Notes under the pieces: generated by a model
The model's input: only the letters and a program-made list of their open reading frames with translations
The model's database searches: none
What the model was told of the DNA's origin: nothing
Shown: piece after piece, positions 16,306 to 24,917 of the stretch
Layout of the letters: each line of letters begins with the position of its first letter
Position numbering within the stretch: the first letter of the stretch is position 1
Origin: Candidatus Neomarinimicrobiota bacterium
GTDB taxonomy: Bacteria; Fidelibacterota; Fidelibacteria; Fidelibacterales; Fidelibacteraceae
Length of the DNA stretch: 39,044 nucleotides
Direction of reading: 5' to 3'
Assembly (NCBI GenBank): GCA_021157965.1
Contig: JAGGVO010000055.1
Location: 1-39,044 of the forward strand
Translations under genes and position numbers: made by a program

Positions 16306-17649
16306 TTATAACAGATTTGAGGCAAGCTCGGCCAGTTCCGACCGTTCGCCTTTTTCCAGGTTGATGTGCGAATAAAGCGGTTGACCTTTCATTCGGTCGA
16401 TGAGAAAGCTGAGTCCGTTACTCTGACTATCCAGATAGGGATGATCAATTTGGTAAATATCACCGGTAAAAACCAGTTTGGTCCCTTCTCCTGCCCGGGT
16501 AATGATGGTTTTAATTTCATGAGGAGTCAGGTTCTGGGCTTCATCAATGATAAAATAGATTTTTTGCAGGCTCCGTCCCCGGATGTATGGCAGAGGTGTG
16601 ATAATCAGTTTTCCCAGTTCCAGGAGTTCTTTAATCTTCTCATTTTGTTTATCTTTGTCGTCAAACTGATTCTGAATCACTTTCAAATTATCCCAAAGAG
16701 GCTGCATATAGGGGTCCAGTTTGCTTTTCACATCTCCCGGCAGAAACCCCAGGTCCCGGTTGCTCAGGGGAATAATTGGTCGTGCAAGGTAAATCTGGCG
16801 ATAACTTCTTTTACATTCCAGGGCGGATGCCAATGCCAGAAGAGTCTTGCCCGTCCCTGCCTTTCCGGTCATGGTTACCAACGAGACCTCATCATTTAAC
16901 AGGGCATGGATGGCAAATGTTTGTTCCGCATTCCGGGGATTCACTCCGTACGCATGAACCTTGTCCACCCGTTGCACAACGTCTTTCCCTGCATGATAAT
17001 GGGCCAGTACGCTGTGATTTTCCGTCTTGAGGATGAAATATTTGTTCGGGATAGGCGGTTCGGTGGAATATTTTTTCGTATTGTCGGAAGGAATCTCGTA
17101 GGGTGGTTTATAAAGCCTGTCTATCTCATCAGCGGGATACCCGATAATCAGCTCCTTGCCGGTATACAATTCGTCCACACTGGCAATCCGGTCCGTTGTA
17201 TAATCTTCGGCATGGAGTCCCAGGGCTTTGGCTTTCATCCGCAAATTGACATCCTTGCTGATCAGAACCACGGTATTCCGGCGGGATGTTTGCGCCTCCT
17301 GAATTTCCAGGGCCGCACTTAAAATCCTGTGATCGGCATTGTCCTCCTTAAAAACGGCTCGGAGTATGGGGTGAAGTTCACGCGTCATGGTAATTCGGAC
17401 TTTCCCCCGTTTATCACCCAAAGGGATTCCGGCCTTGAAGATCTGCGAACCAGTGATAGTGTCCAGAAAACGGGTGAATTCCCGGGCATTCAGATTAATA
17501 ATCTGGTTCCCTCGCTTAAAATTGTCCAGCTCCTCCAGCACGACAATCGGAATGACCACATCGTGCTCCTGCAAATTCTGAATACAGGTGGAATCATGGA
17601 GGATCACATTCGTATCAAGGATAAATGTTTTCTTTTGTGATGCGGACAT
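16306..17649 (-). CDS. PhoH-family protein with N-terminal PIN domain (PhoH2 type)
   Basis: A 447-residue cytoplasmic protein joining a PIN RNase domain (about 8-145; LDTNVILHD with Asp12, then VLEELDNFKRG) to a PhoH ATPase. The ATPase part has Walker A GKAGTGKT (about 257-266) and Walker B FIIDEAQN (about 364-372), then FTGDIYQID. PIN-PhoH proteins are RNA unwinding and cleaving enzymes often linked to toxin-like or stress RNA turnover. All key residues seen are intact. GGAGA sits a few bases before the start. It is the first gene of a two-gene unit with the secreted AGE protein, an odd partner for which I see no functional link. Confidence 0.95.
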   Translation of the reverse strand: MSASQKKTFILDTNVILHDSTCIQNLQEHDVVIPIVVLEELDNFKRGNQIINLNAREFTRFLDTITGSQIFKAGIPLGDKRGKVRITMTRELHPILRAVFKEDNADHRILSAALEIQEAQTSRRNTVVLISKDVNLRMKAKALGLHAEDYTTDRIASVDELYTGKELIIGYPADEIDRLYKPPYEIPSDNTKKYSTEPPIPNKYFILKTENHSVLAHYHAGKDVVQRVDKVHAYGVNPRNAEQTFAIHALLNDEVSLVTMTGKAGTGKTLLALASALECKRSYRQIYLARPIIPLSNRDLGFLPGDVKSKLDPYMQPLWDNLKVIQNQFDDKDKQNEKIKELLELGKLIITPLPYIRGRSLQKIYFIIDEAQNLTPHEIKTIITRAGEGTKLVFTGDIYQIDHPYLDSQSNGLSFLIDRMKGQPLYSHINLEKGERSELAELASNLL

Positions 17650-17680
17650 AGACTCTCCGATTTTTCAGAATATACAAAAT

Positions 17681-17729
17681 TGAGTGATGAATGATGAGCA
17701 ATGAATTAAATGATGATTTATGAATTCGA
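17681..17729. repeat. Heptamer tract (TGAATGA)
   Basis: Seven units in phase: TGAGTGA, TGAATGA, TGAGCAA, TGAATTA, AATGATG, ATTTATG, AATTCGA; the last three are strongly decayed. Confidence 0.65.
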
Positions 17730-17908
17730 TTGGACGGGTTAATTGATGCACAATATCATACCTGGCTATATATCACGAATCCCTAACTCGAACAATATTC
17801 CCAATAAAACGGCAATGTGTGAACCCGGTCATTACGCAGGTCACAAAACGGATATGACGAGATACTCATTACAAATCAGATTGTCACATGCAAGCGCATC
17901 AAGATACT

Positions 17909-17957
17909 ATTCTCAATTTTCAATTCTCCAATCTCCATCATAAATTCTCATAAACTC
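17909..17957. repeat. Heptamer tract (ATTCTCA)
   Basis: Seven units in phase: ATTCTCA, ATTTTCA, ATTCTCC, AATCTCC, ATCATAA, ATTCTCA, TAAACTC. It ends directly at the ribosome binding site of the dehydrogenase gene. Confidence 0.7.
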
Positions 17958-17967
17958 CGGAGGCTTT

Positions 17968-19125
17968 ATGCGACCCTTTACATTACATATCCCCACCCGA
18001 TTTGTTTTCGGTTGGGGTGATCTGGACCGTATCGGACGGGAAACAAAGCGCATTGCCCATAAAGTTCTGATTGTCTGTTCATCCGGAAGTGCCGTACGGA
18101 CAGGTACCTTGGAGCGGGTACTTAAATCATTGTCCCGGGAAGGGATTGAAGTGGATGTTTTTGACCAGGTAACCCCCAATCCCCGTGTCAGCATGGTCAA
18201 CCGGGCGGGCGAACTGGCCCGGGATCTGAATGTTCATGCAGTTATAGGACTCGGCGGCGGATCGGCCATGGATTCGGCGAAAGGGGCGGCCATTGTAGCG
18301 GCAAACGGTGGCTCTATTTGGGACTATGTCCACATTCACCGGACAGTCAACAATGCCCTGCCTGTCATCGCAATCCCCACGTTAAGTGCCACCGGTTCGG
18401 AAGGAAATGCCTATGGAGTAATCACCCACGATGAGACGCTGCAAAAAGCCGGTTTTGTCTGCTATGCTGCCCGTCCGAAAGTGGCTCTGATCGATCCGGA
18501 ACTGACTCTGAGTGTCCCTGAGGATTATCTGAAAGATGGTGCCGTAGATATCATCTCCCACGCTTTGGAAGCCTATTTTACAACACGCGACGAAGCCCCT
18601 TTGAACGACGGGCTCTCCCTTTTACTGGCCCGAACAGCAGCAGAAGCCATACGGGATATTTTAAAGGATCCGACAGCCCGCCTTCCCCGGGAGACCTTTG
18701 CCTGGACAGCCACGCTGGCTTTATCGAACCTGAACGATGCCGGGCGGGAAGGTCCCTATGCCATGCACGCCCTGGCTCACCCCCTGAGCGGTGTCTATAA
18801 TATATCCCACGGACGAGCACTGGCCTTTGTGATTCCCCGCTATTTGAAAACCTTTGAGGATGTGTGCCGGGAAAAATTGCTGAAACTGGGAAAAGTTTTC
18901 GGCTACAACGGGACCGATTCCCGGGGAGCACTCAACACCTTTACCGCGTTTTTAAAAAGTATTGACCGGGACCTGTCCTGGAAAGATTTACAAATCCAGA
19001 ACCCGGATATTGACATGCTGACCGATCATGTATTTTCTTTGAATCAGAACCGGAAAGGGTTTGTCCAGGGTCCCCGTTCCATGAACCGTGACGATGTGAA
19101 AACAATCTATTCCCTGTCTTTATGA
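17968..19125 (+). CDS. Iron-containing alcohol dehydrogenase
   Basis: A 385-residue group III alcohol dehydrogenase that interconverts aldehydes and alcohols with NAD(P)H. The nucleotide site reads GGGSAMDSAK (from about residue 95). Metal ligands are Asp194 and His198 (GAVDIISHALE), His267 (AMHALAHPLSG) and His281 (NISHGRAL). His271 is at the usual catalytic position; spacing matches FucO-type enzymes. The N-terminal segment FVFGWGDLDRIGRE and the ARPKVALIDPELT block place it nearest the BDH/YqhD-like branch. CCGGAGG lies just before the start. It appears monocistronic, between a repeat-rich promoter region and the patatin gene. Confidence 0.95.
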   Translation: MRPFTLHIPTRFVFGWGDLDRIGRETKRIAHKVLIVCSSGSAVRTGTLERVLKSLSREGIEVDVFDQVTPNPRVSMVNRAGELARDLNVHAVIGLGGGSAMDSAKGAAIVAANGGSIWDYVHIHRTVNNALPVIAIPTLSATGSEGNAYGVITHDETLQKAGFVCYAARPKVALIDPELTLSVPEDYLKDGAVDIISHALEAYFTTRDEAPLNDGLSLLLARTAAEAIRDILKDPTARLPRETFAWTATLALSNLNDAGREGPYAMHALAHPLSGVYNISHGRALAFVIPRYLKTFEDVCREKLLKLGKVFGYNGTDSRGALNTFTAFLKSIDRDLSWKDLQIQNPDIDMLTDHVFSLNQNRKGFVQGPRSMNRDDVKTIYSLSL

Positions 19126-19203
19126 CAACGGGATCTTACATTTTAAAAGATTTAATTCCAGTCAGAAACCCTGTATATTTTCACAATTGTTTAAGGATTA
19201 ATA

Positions 19204-21390
19204 ATGTGTAGACAAGGATTCAGACTCCTTTTTCTTATCTTGCTGTTTAGCGGTATACTTCAGTCTGGTCAGTCAAAATTAGGACTCGTCCTCAGTGGAG
19301 GCGGTGCAAGGGGATTGGCCCACATCGGGGTCATCAAAGTCCTGGAAAAAGAAGGCATCCGGCCGGATATCATCACGGGAACCAGTATGGGCAGTATTAT
19401 AGGCGGGCTCTATGCCATGGGGTATGATGCCGACGCTCTGGAACGTATTGCCCGTGAGATGGATTGGGAACTCATGTTTTCAGACTGGATTTCCCGAAAA
19501 AACATTGCCATTGAAGAAAAGGAAGACGCAGAAAAATTTATTGCCACCTTTCCGTTGAAAGAAGGGAAAGTGACCTTGCCGCTGGGACTCATTGCCGGAC
19601 ATAATATTTCCAACAAACTTTCCAATCTTACATTACCTGTCCACCATATCGAGGATTTCAATGAACTTTCTATCCCCTACCGTTGTATTGCCACGGATAT
19701 AGAAACCGGTGAAGCTGTTGTGCTAAAAGACGGCTATCTTGCAGATGCTCTCCGGGCCAGTATGGCGGTTCCTTCGATCTTTACCCCGGTGGAAATAGAC
19801 GGCAGGCTCCTGGTAGACGGCGGCATTGTGAGAAATCTCCCCGTCTCCGATGCCCTGGAAATGGGTGCGGATGTCACGATCGCCGTAGATGTGGCCACTC
19901 CTCTTTTTGACAGATCCCAGCTCTCTTCGGCGCTGCTTATTATGGGGCAAACCGCCCTTTTTCAAAGCAATGCCAACAATAAAATTGAGCAGAAAAAGGC
20001 AGATATTCTCATCGAACCCGCCATTGGAAAACTCACAGCGGCAAATTTTACAAATGAAGCTGTGGATTCCCTGATCCGGGTTGGAGAAAAAGCCGCCCTG
20101 GAGGCCTTGCCACAGATAAAAGCGTTGACGGATTCTCTGAATATCCGGCAGAAAGAGGGAATCCGCTTTATTCCAACAACACAAATTGAACGCCTGTATG
20201 TCCGGGATTTATCCCTGAAGGGACTTAAAGATGTATCTGAGGATGTTATTCTGAGCAAACTTCGCATTTCACCTCCCCAGTGGATTACACCGGAAGAGTT
20301 AAAAAACGCCATTGACCGGGTATACGGCAGCCGGTTTTTTGAACAGGTGAATTATAAACTGGAACCCATGAGTGCCGGCGGTGTCCGGTTAATCGTCAGG
20401 GTCGTGGAAAATTCGGCGAACTTCCTGAAAGTGGGTATTCACTACGATGACCATCTGAAATCGCTTCTGTTGCTGAATTTAACCTTCAGAAATTTTCTTA
20501 TCGACGGATCTAAATTTACAACGGACCTGATGTTGGGGGGCAATCCGGCCCTGACAAGCAGTCTTTTTTACTACACATCCTGGAAATATGCCCCGGGCGT
20601 GGGAATAAACATTCAGCTTCAGAATTTTACCGCCTATCTATATGAAAATCATAAACGCACACAGGAAATAGATCTCCGGAGCGCCTTTGCAGCCATGATG
20701 CTCCATTCCAGTCCTGCTGACAATATGTATATTCACCTGGGCATTCAGAATGAACTGACCCGTATCAAAACAATTATCGGATCATATCCCGAATCGACTT
20801 TCAATATTCCTTTCGCTTTTTTTCACCTGCATCACGATTCCTACGACGACCGTTTTTTCCCCGATGAAGGGGCTTATGCCGATGTGTTCATCCGGCGAAT
20901 TGTGGGTTCGGTCTATTCCAGTGATCAAAGTTTCCATTACAATCCCTACTCAACATTCACGTTGCGCATTGACAAAGCCATTCCCCTGAATAAAAACGCC
21001 GTTATTATCCGTTCACTTAATTTTGGATTTTCCGATACAAAACATATCCCGGATTTGCACAAATTTTATATGGGAGGATCGGGCGTTCAAAGCCTGAATT
21101 TTATTCCCCTCTTTGGCTTTCAGGTTATGGAATTGACGGGAACTCAATTGTCTGCTTTCTCTTTTTCCCTCCGGAACAGGCTTTCCAAAAATAACTACAT
21201 TTTTACCACCCTGAGCAGTGGAATGATCTCAGAAGAGATATCCCAACTAATAAAATTCGGCAAATATCATTACGGAATCGGATTATCCTACGGATATAAC
21301 AGTCCCATCGGTCCTGTCATACTCACCATCGGCAAGAATTTTGAGCGATCGGATATCATGACGCATGTTAGTATTGGATATCCTTTTTAG
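19204..21390 (+). CDS. Patatin-like phospholipase with POTRA and outer-membrane barrel (PlpD-like, type Vd secretion)
   Basis: A 728-residue protein. After a signal peptide (about 1-23) comes a patatin domain with oxyanion loop GGGARG (32-37), nucleophile Ser61 in GTSMG and Asp205 in DGG, an intact Ser-Asp dyad. A POTRA-like segment (about 315-395: LYVRDLSLKGLKDVSED, then VVENSANFLKVGIHYDD) leads to a C-terminal Omp85-type barrel ending HVSIGYPF with terminal Phe. This is the layout of PlpD-type autotransporters, in which the barrel moves the lipase across or onto the outer membrane. AAGGA precedes ATG 19204. In FCB bacteria related proteins can stay attached; whether this one is released is unknown. 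Confidence 0.93.
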   Translation: MCRQGFRLLFLILLFSGILQSGQSKLGLVLSGGGARGLAHIGVIKVLEKEGIRPDIITGTSMGSIIGGLYAMGYDADALERIAREMDWELMFSDWISRKNIAIEEKEDAEKFIATFPLKEGKVTLPLGLIAGHNISNKLSNLTLPVHHIEDFNELSIPYRCIATDIETGEAVVLKDGYLADALRASMAVPSIFTPVEIDGRLLVDGGIVRNLPVSDALEMGADVTIAVDVATPLFDRSQLSSALLIMGQTALFQSNANNKIEQKKADILIEPAIGKLTAANFTNEAVDSLIRVGEKAALEALPQIKALTDSLNIRQKEGIRFIPTTQIERLYVRDLSLKGLKDVSEDVILSKLRISPPQWITPEELKNAIDRVYGSRFFEQVNYKLEPMSAGGVRLIVRVVENSANFLKVGIHYDDHLKSLLLLNLTFRNFLIDGSKFTTDLMLGGNPALTSSLFYYTSWKYAPGVGINIQLQNFTAYLYENHKRTQEIDLRSAFAAMMLHSSPADNMYIHLGIQNELTRIKTIIGSYPESTFNIPFAFFHLHHDSYDDRFFPDEGAYADVFIRRIVGSVYSSDQSFHYNPYSTFTLRIDKAIPLNKNAVIIRSLNFGFSDTKHIPDLHKFYMGGSGVQSLNFIPLFGFQVMELTGTQLSAFSFSLRNRLSKNNYIFTTLSSGMISEEISQLIKFGKYHYGIGLSYGYNSPIGPVILTIGKNFERSDIMTHVSIGYPF

Positions 21391-21415
21391 AGTGGAGGGT
21401 TAGAGTTTTGAGTAG

Positions 21416-21438
21416 GGGCGACACATTTGTCGCCCTTT
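21416..21438 (+). terminator. Hairpin GGGCGACA/TGTCGCCC at the start of the minisatellite
   Basis: GGGCGACA (21416-21423) and TGTCGCCC (21428-21435) form a perfect eight-pair stem with loop CATT, followed only by TTT. It lies 25 bases after the patatin stop. It may act as a weak terminator; the right arm belongs to the 36-base repeat that follows. Confidence 0.4.
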
Positions 21439-21620
21439 CACCATAAAAACCTACTGACACATTTGTCGCCCTTTCACCATAAAAACCTACTGACACATTT
21501 GTCGCCCTTTCACCATAAAACCTACTGAGACATTGTCACCCAATTATCATAAGAACCCACATCTCCATGGGTCGCTCATTTAAAAAATAAACTCCATACA
21601 CCTGTGTCACCCTTTTAATT
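21420..21620. repeat. 36-bp minisatellite between convergent genes
   Basis: Two 36-base copies (21420-21455 and 21456-21491) are identical, and a third (21492-21526) is one A shorter. Three more (to about 21620) are progressively degraded. The unit starts GACACATTTGTCGCCC and ends with ACCATAAAAACCTACT. Copies abut without spacers, so it is not a CRISPR array. It sits between the ends of the patatin (+) and rluB (-) genes. Confidence 0.9.
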
Positions 21621-21643
21621 TGATTTGGACATTCTATAAAGAG

Positions 21644-22357
21644 TTAAGAATTATTAGTTATGGATTTTAAATGTTTTATTTCCGCGGGTGTCAGTTTTTT
21701 CCATTTCCCTTCCGGGAGATCATCCACCCGTATACCGGCAAATTCAAAACGGTGTAACCGAATGACCCGGGTTTCGAAATAGCGAAATATCCGTTTTATT
21801 TCCCTTTTTTTACCTTCCCTGAGTATCACAATGTAATGGGTTTTTTTACTGTTTTGAGGATAGGCTTCACCCTGTACCCGGTCTCCGTTTTCAAGAACAA
21901 TTCCCCGGGGTAAATCTTGCTCCGGTTCGCCACTGCCCGGAGGCCATTTCAGCCACACTTCATATTTTTTTTCCACTTCGTGCCTGGGATGGGTAAGCTT
22001 GTGAAGTAAATCCCCGTCATCCGTCATGAGGAGCACACCTGTCGTATCCACATCCAGACGCCCCACGGGACGCACATCCAGGATACGGGGCAGCAGATCC
22101 ATGACGGTGCGGTCGTGGTGGGGGTCTTTCCGGCTCGTGATATATCCGGCTGGTTTGTGAAGTTTGATGTATGTATACGCCTTTTTCAACTCTACCCGTT
22201 CACCATCCACCGTCACAACATCCTTATCAGGATCTACATCGGTTCCGGGTTCTTTAATCACCGTCTTGTTAACTGTTACCCGTCCCTGAAAAACCAGTTC
22301 ATCACACATCCGCCGAGATCCGGCTCCGCTGTGGGCTAAAAATTTATTCAGTCTCAT
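21644..22357 (-). CDS. rluB: Ribosomal large-subunit pseudouridine synthase B
   Basis: A 237-residue RsuA/RluB-family enzyme that isomerises a uridine in 23S rRNA. An S4 RNA-binding domain (about 1-60, MRLNKFLAHSGAGSRR) leads to the catalytic domain with the GRLDVDTTGVLL motif; Asp102 is the expected catalytic residue. The late block REGKKREIKRIFRYF is typical for the family. AAAGGA precedes the start, 12 bases after the scpB stop, so it is the last gene of trpS-scpA-scpB-rluB. The RluB/RluE/RluF branch cannot be fixed beyond doubt by eye, but neighbours scpA and scpB favour rluB. Confidence 0.93.
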   Translation of the reverse strand: MRLNKFLAHSGAGSRRMCDELVFQGRVTVNKTVIKEPGTDVDPDKDVVTVDGERVELKKAYTYIKLHKPAGYITSRKDPHHDRTVMDLLPRILDVRPVGRLDVDTTGVLLMTDDGDLLHKLTHPRHEVEKKYEVWLKWPPGSGEPEQDLPRGIVLENGDRVQGEAYPQNSKKTHYIVILREGKKREIKRIFRYFETRVIRLHRFEFAGIRVDDLPEGKWKKLTPAEIKHLKSITNNS

Positions 22358-22369
22358 GGTGCATCCTTT

Positions 22370-23008
22370 TTAACTGTCGGAAGCGGTTTTTTCGCCGTCG
22401 TCTCCGTTCTTTTCTTTCGGGATATTGATCATTTCTTCAGGGACATCTTCCCGGTATGCGTAATTCTCTGAATGGGCCTGAAGGATTTCTTTCAGTTCTT
22501 TCAGTCTGGGCAGGTCCGATGTAGAATTCAATCCGAAATACCGGAGAAATTCCTGAGTCACACTATACAGCAAAGGTCGTCCCGGTGCGTTACTCCTTCC
22601 CTGGACCGATATCAGATCCCTTTCCAGCAGGGTACTGATGACACCTTCTGAATTGACGCCCCGGATGGCGTCGATATCAGGCCGGCTGACGGGCTGTTTA
22701 TAGGCAATGATGGCCAGCGTTTCCAAGGCGGCATAGGACAGGCGGATTCTGCCGGAACGGTTGAGGAAGCGGCGAATGTATCCTTCATAATCTTTTTTTG
22801 TGACTAACTGATATCCTCCGGCCACTCCCTTGATAAAAAAACTGTGTCCATGATCCTCATAAAGATCATTGAGATAATTCACAGTCTCCTCTAAGTCTAT
22901 CTGGTGTCCCTTATCCAGGCATTCATTTAGTCTGGACTGGGTCACCGGTGTTTCAGACGCGATAAGCAGCGCTTCCACGATACGGGCATTCAGTTCTGTC
23001 ATATCCAT
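22370..23008 (-). CDS. scpB: Segregation and condensation protein B
   Basis: A 212-residue winged-helix protein that, with ScpA and SMC, forms the bacterial condensin. The N-terminal segment NARIVEALLIASETPVTQ and the middle LETLAIIAYKQPVSRPDIDA with LLERDLI are hallmark ScpB sequences. I start at ATG 23008; the frame extends to a TTG at 23017 that overlaps the scpA stop (23014). GGAG lies 11 bases before ATG 23008. The acidic C-terminal tail (KEKNGDDGEKTASDS) is variable in the family. Confidence 0.95.
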   Translation of the reverse strand: MDMTELNARIVEALLIASETPVTQSRLNECLDKGHQIDLEETVNYLNDLYEDHGHSFFIKGVAGGYQLVTKKDYEGYIRRFLNRSGRIRLSYAALETLAIIAYKQPVSRPDIDAIRGVNSEGVISTLLERDLISVQGRSNAPGRPLLYSVTQEFLRYFGLNSTSDLPRLKELKEILQAHSENYAYREDVPEEMINIPKEKNGDDGEKTASDS

Positions 23009-23013
23009 GCTTG

Positions 23014-23745
23014 TCAAGACTCCACTTTTTCAAGGATAAAATCATCAAAAATACCTTCCTGATAAACCCGGATCTGCTGAGAACGGATCATTTCCAGGAT
23101 GGCCAGAAAAGTTACGATCAACACGATTCGTTTCTGAATTCCCCCGGCCAATTCGGAAAAACGGATTTTGGATTTTTTTATAAAATGACTGTAAATGTAC
23201 TCTGTCTGCTCTTTGATGCTCACTTCCAGTTTATTGACCTGATGTTCGGCAGGCCCCTCGGGCAGACGATCCAGCACTTTTTTAAACGCGGCCAGAATAT
23301 CGAAGAGGGTCACTTTTTGCAGCACTTCCTCTGCATCGATTGATGTATCAATATGGCTCAGGTCCGGTTTCCGCGGAAAATGTCCGATGGATTGACTCTC
23401 AAGCTGGCGCAGTTCTTCACCCAGTTCTTTGAATTGCTGATATTCAACGAGTCTCCGGACAAGTTCGGTTCGGGGATCTTCCACATCCTCATCTTCAGGA
23501 TTGGAAAAGCGGGGTAAAAGCATCCGCGCCTTGATCTGCATGAGTGTACTGGCCATGGCGACAAATTCCCCGGCAACCCGCAGGTTCAGGGTCTGCATCA
23601 AATCCAGATATTCTAAGTACTCCCGCGTGATTCTGGCAATGGGAATATCATAGATGTTGATTTCATCACGCTTGATGAAATAAAGCAACAGGTCCATGGG
23701 GCCTTCAAAAACATCCAGCTCGATGTTGTAATTTTCCAGGGGCAT
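23014..23745 (-). CDS. scpA: Segregation and condensation protein A (kleisin)
   Basis: A 243-residue kleisin that bridges the SMC heads. The N-terminus, with FEGPMDLLLYFIKRDEINIY followed by ITREYLEYL, is diagnostic. AGEFVAMASTLMQIKARMLL marks the central helix, and the C-terminal winged-helix region ends the protein. The gene is seven bases after trpS and nearly touches scpB, a conserved pairing. Length is normal. Confidence 0.96.
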   Translation of the reverse strand: MPLENYNIELDVFEGPMDLLLYFIKRDEINIYDIPIARITREYLEYLDLMQTLNLRVAGEFVAMASTLMQIKARMLLPRFSNPEDEDVEDPRTELVRRLVEYQQFKELGEELRQLESQSIGHFPRKPDLSHIDTSIDAEEVLQKVTLFDILAAFKKVLDRLPEGPAEHQVNKLEVSIKEQTEYIYSHFIKKSKIRFSELAGGIQKRIVLIVTFLAILEMIRSQQIRVYQEGIFDDFILEKVES

Positions 23746-23752
23746 TCAGTAC

Positions 23753-24763
23753 TCACATATAAAAGGTGTTTACACCAATGGCTTTGCGGATTCGTGCCAC
23801 GGTGCGGGATGCAATCTGCCGGGCTTTTTCCGATCCCTTTTTCAGTATCCGGTCGATCTCATCCTTGTTTTCCATAATGGAGAAATACTTTTCCCGCATG
23901 GGCTTCAAACAGGCATCCATCACTTCAAAGAGTTCCTGTTTTGCCTCACCCCATCCCATGCCGCCGGCCCGGTAGCGCGCGGCCAGTTTTTCCTGCTGCT
24001 CCGGTGTGGCAAACAGCTTATATAAGGCAAAGATACTGCACGTGTCCGGATTTTTCGGTTCTTCAATCCCCTGGGAATTGGTCACAATTTTCATGACGGT
24101 TTTCCGGAGTTTTTTCTGAGGCAAAAAGAGGGAAATGGTATTGTTGTAACTCTTGCTCATTTTCCGTCCATCCATGCCCACGACTGTCTGGGCTGATTCG
24201 CTGATCATGGCTTCCGGAACAACCAGAAGTTCTTTCCCGTAGGTATGATTCACACTTTGAGCTATATCCGCCGTCATTTCAACATGTTGTTTCTGGTCTT
24301 TTCCCACCGGAACCACATTGGTATCAAAAAGCAGGATATCCGCCGCCATGAGCACGGGATAGGTGTATAATCCCATATTAATGCCGTCATCGGGATCCTT
24401 GCCTGCCGCTTCATTTTCCTGAACGGACGCCTTATACGCATGAGCCCGGTTCATGAGTCCCTTGGGAGTGAATGCCATGAGGATGGTCGTTAAATCAAAG
24501 GTTTCCGGCACATCGGACTGGCGGTAGAAAAGGACCTTTTCGGGATCGAGTCCGGCCGCAAGCCAGGCCGCCGCAACTTCATATACCATCTCTTTTAAAT
24601 GGACCGGATCCTTTATGGAATTCAAAGCATGATAATCAGCGATGAAATAGCGGGCTTCGTACTCCTTTGCCAGTTCCAATGCCGGCCGGATAGCACCAAA
24701 ATAATTACCTATATGAGGAATACCCGTAGGCTTAATACCTGTCAGAGAAACTTTTCTTTGCAT
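23753..24763 (-). CDS. trpS: Tryptophan--tRNA ligase
   Basis: A 336-residue class I aminoacyl-tRNA synthetase that charges tRNA-Trp. The HIGH-type box reads PTGIPHIGN (12-20) and the KMSKS loop is intact (about 200-204, GRKMSKSYNN). Internal signatures ADYHAL and VPVGKDQKQHVEM match the family. It heads the trpS-scpA-scpB-rluB operon. A TTCTGAA-type heptamer tract lies just upstream (24802-24862), inside the promoter region. Confidence 0.97.
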   Translation of the reverse strand: MQRKVSLTGIKPTGIPHIGNYFGAIRPALELAKEYEARYFIADYHALNSIKDPVHLKEMVYEVAAAWLAAGLDPEKVLFYRQSDVPETFDLTTILMAFTPKGLMNRAHAYKASVQENEAAGKDPDDGINMGLYTYPVLMAADILLFDTNVVPVGKDQKQHVEMTADIAQSVNHTYGKELLVVPEAMISESAQTVVGMDGRKMSKSYNNTISLFLPQKKLRKTVMKIVTNSQGIEEPKNPDTCSIFALYKLFATPEQQEKLAARYRAGGMGWGEAKQELFEVMDACLKPMREKYFSIMENKDEIDRILKKGSEKARQIASRTVARIRKAIGVNTFYM

Positions 24764-24801
24764 TCACAAACTCCTTTGGTTTCTGGCGAAATATAAAGAA
24801 T

Positions 24802-24862
24802 AATTCTGAATTCTAAGTTCTGAATTTTGAATTGAATTCTGAATTGCCTGAACTGTTGATTG
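24802..24862. repeat. Heptamer tract (AATTCTG) upstream of trpS
   Basis: Units AATTCTG, AATTCTA, AGTTCTG, AATTTTG keep a 7-base phase, then AATTG, AATTCTG and AATTGCCTG follow with slips of a few bases. It lies in the gap between trpS and the end of the histidine kinase gene. Confidence 0.6.
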
Positions 24863-24917
24863 TGTTTTAATTCTTTGATATAGAAATTGAAATCCGGATG
24901 CTTAATATTTACTTAAT

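Larger units (their letters stand above)
17650..17967. other. Divergent intergenic region with two heptamer tracts
   Basis: This 318-base region separates divergent PhoH (-) and alcohol dehydrogenase (+) genes and must hold both promoters. I see no clear hexamer pairs. A TGAATGA-type heptamer tract lies at 17681-17729 and an ATTCTCA-type tract at 17909-17957, just before the CCGGAGG ribosome site of the dehydrogenase. A short open frame in the middle (17743-17943) looks random. Confidence 0.7.

Noticed and set aside
17743-17943. 66-residue plus-strand ORF between PhoH and the dehydrogenase
   Set aside because: Its end is made of heptamer repeat units and it has no ribosome site or domain.
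21420-21526. Possible CRISPR array (36-base repeats)
   Set aside because: Copies abut with no spacers and decay to one side; no cas genes are nearby. It is a minisatellite.
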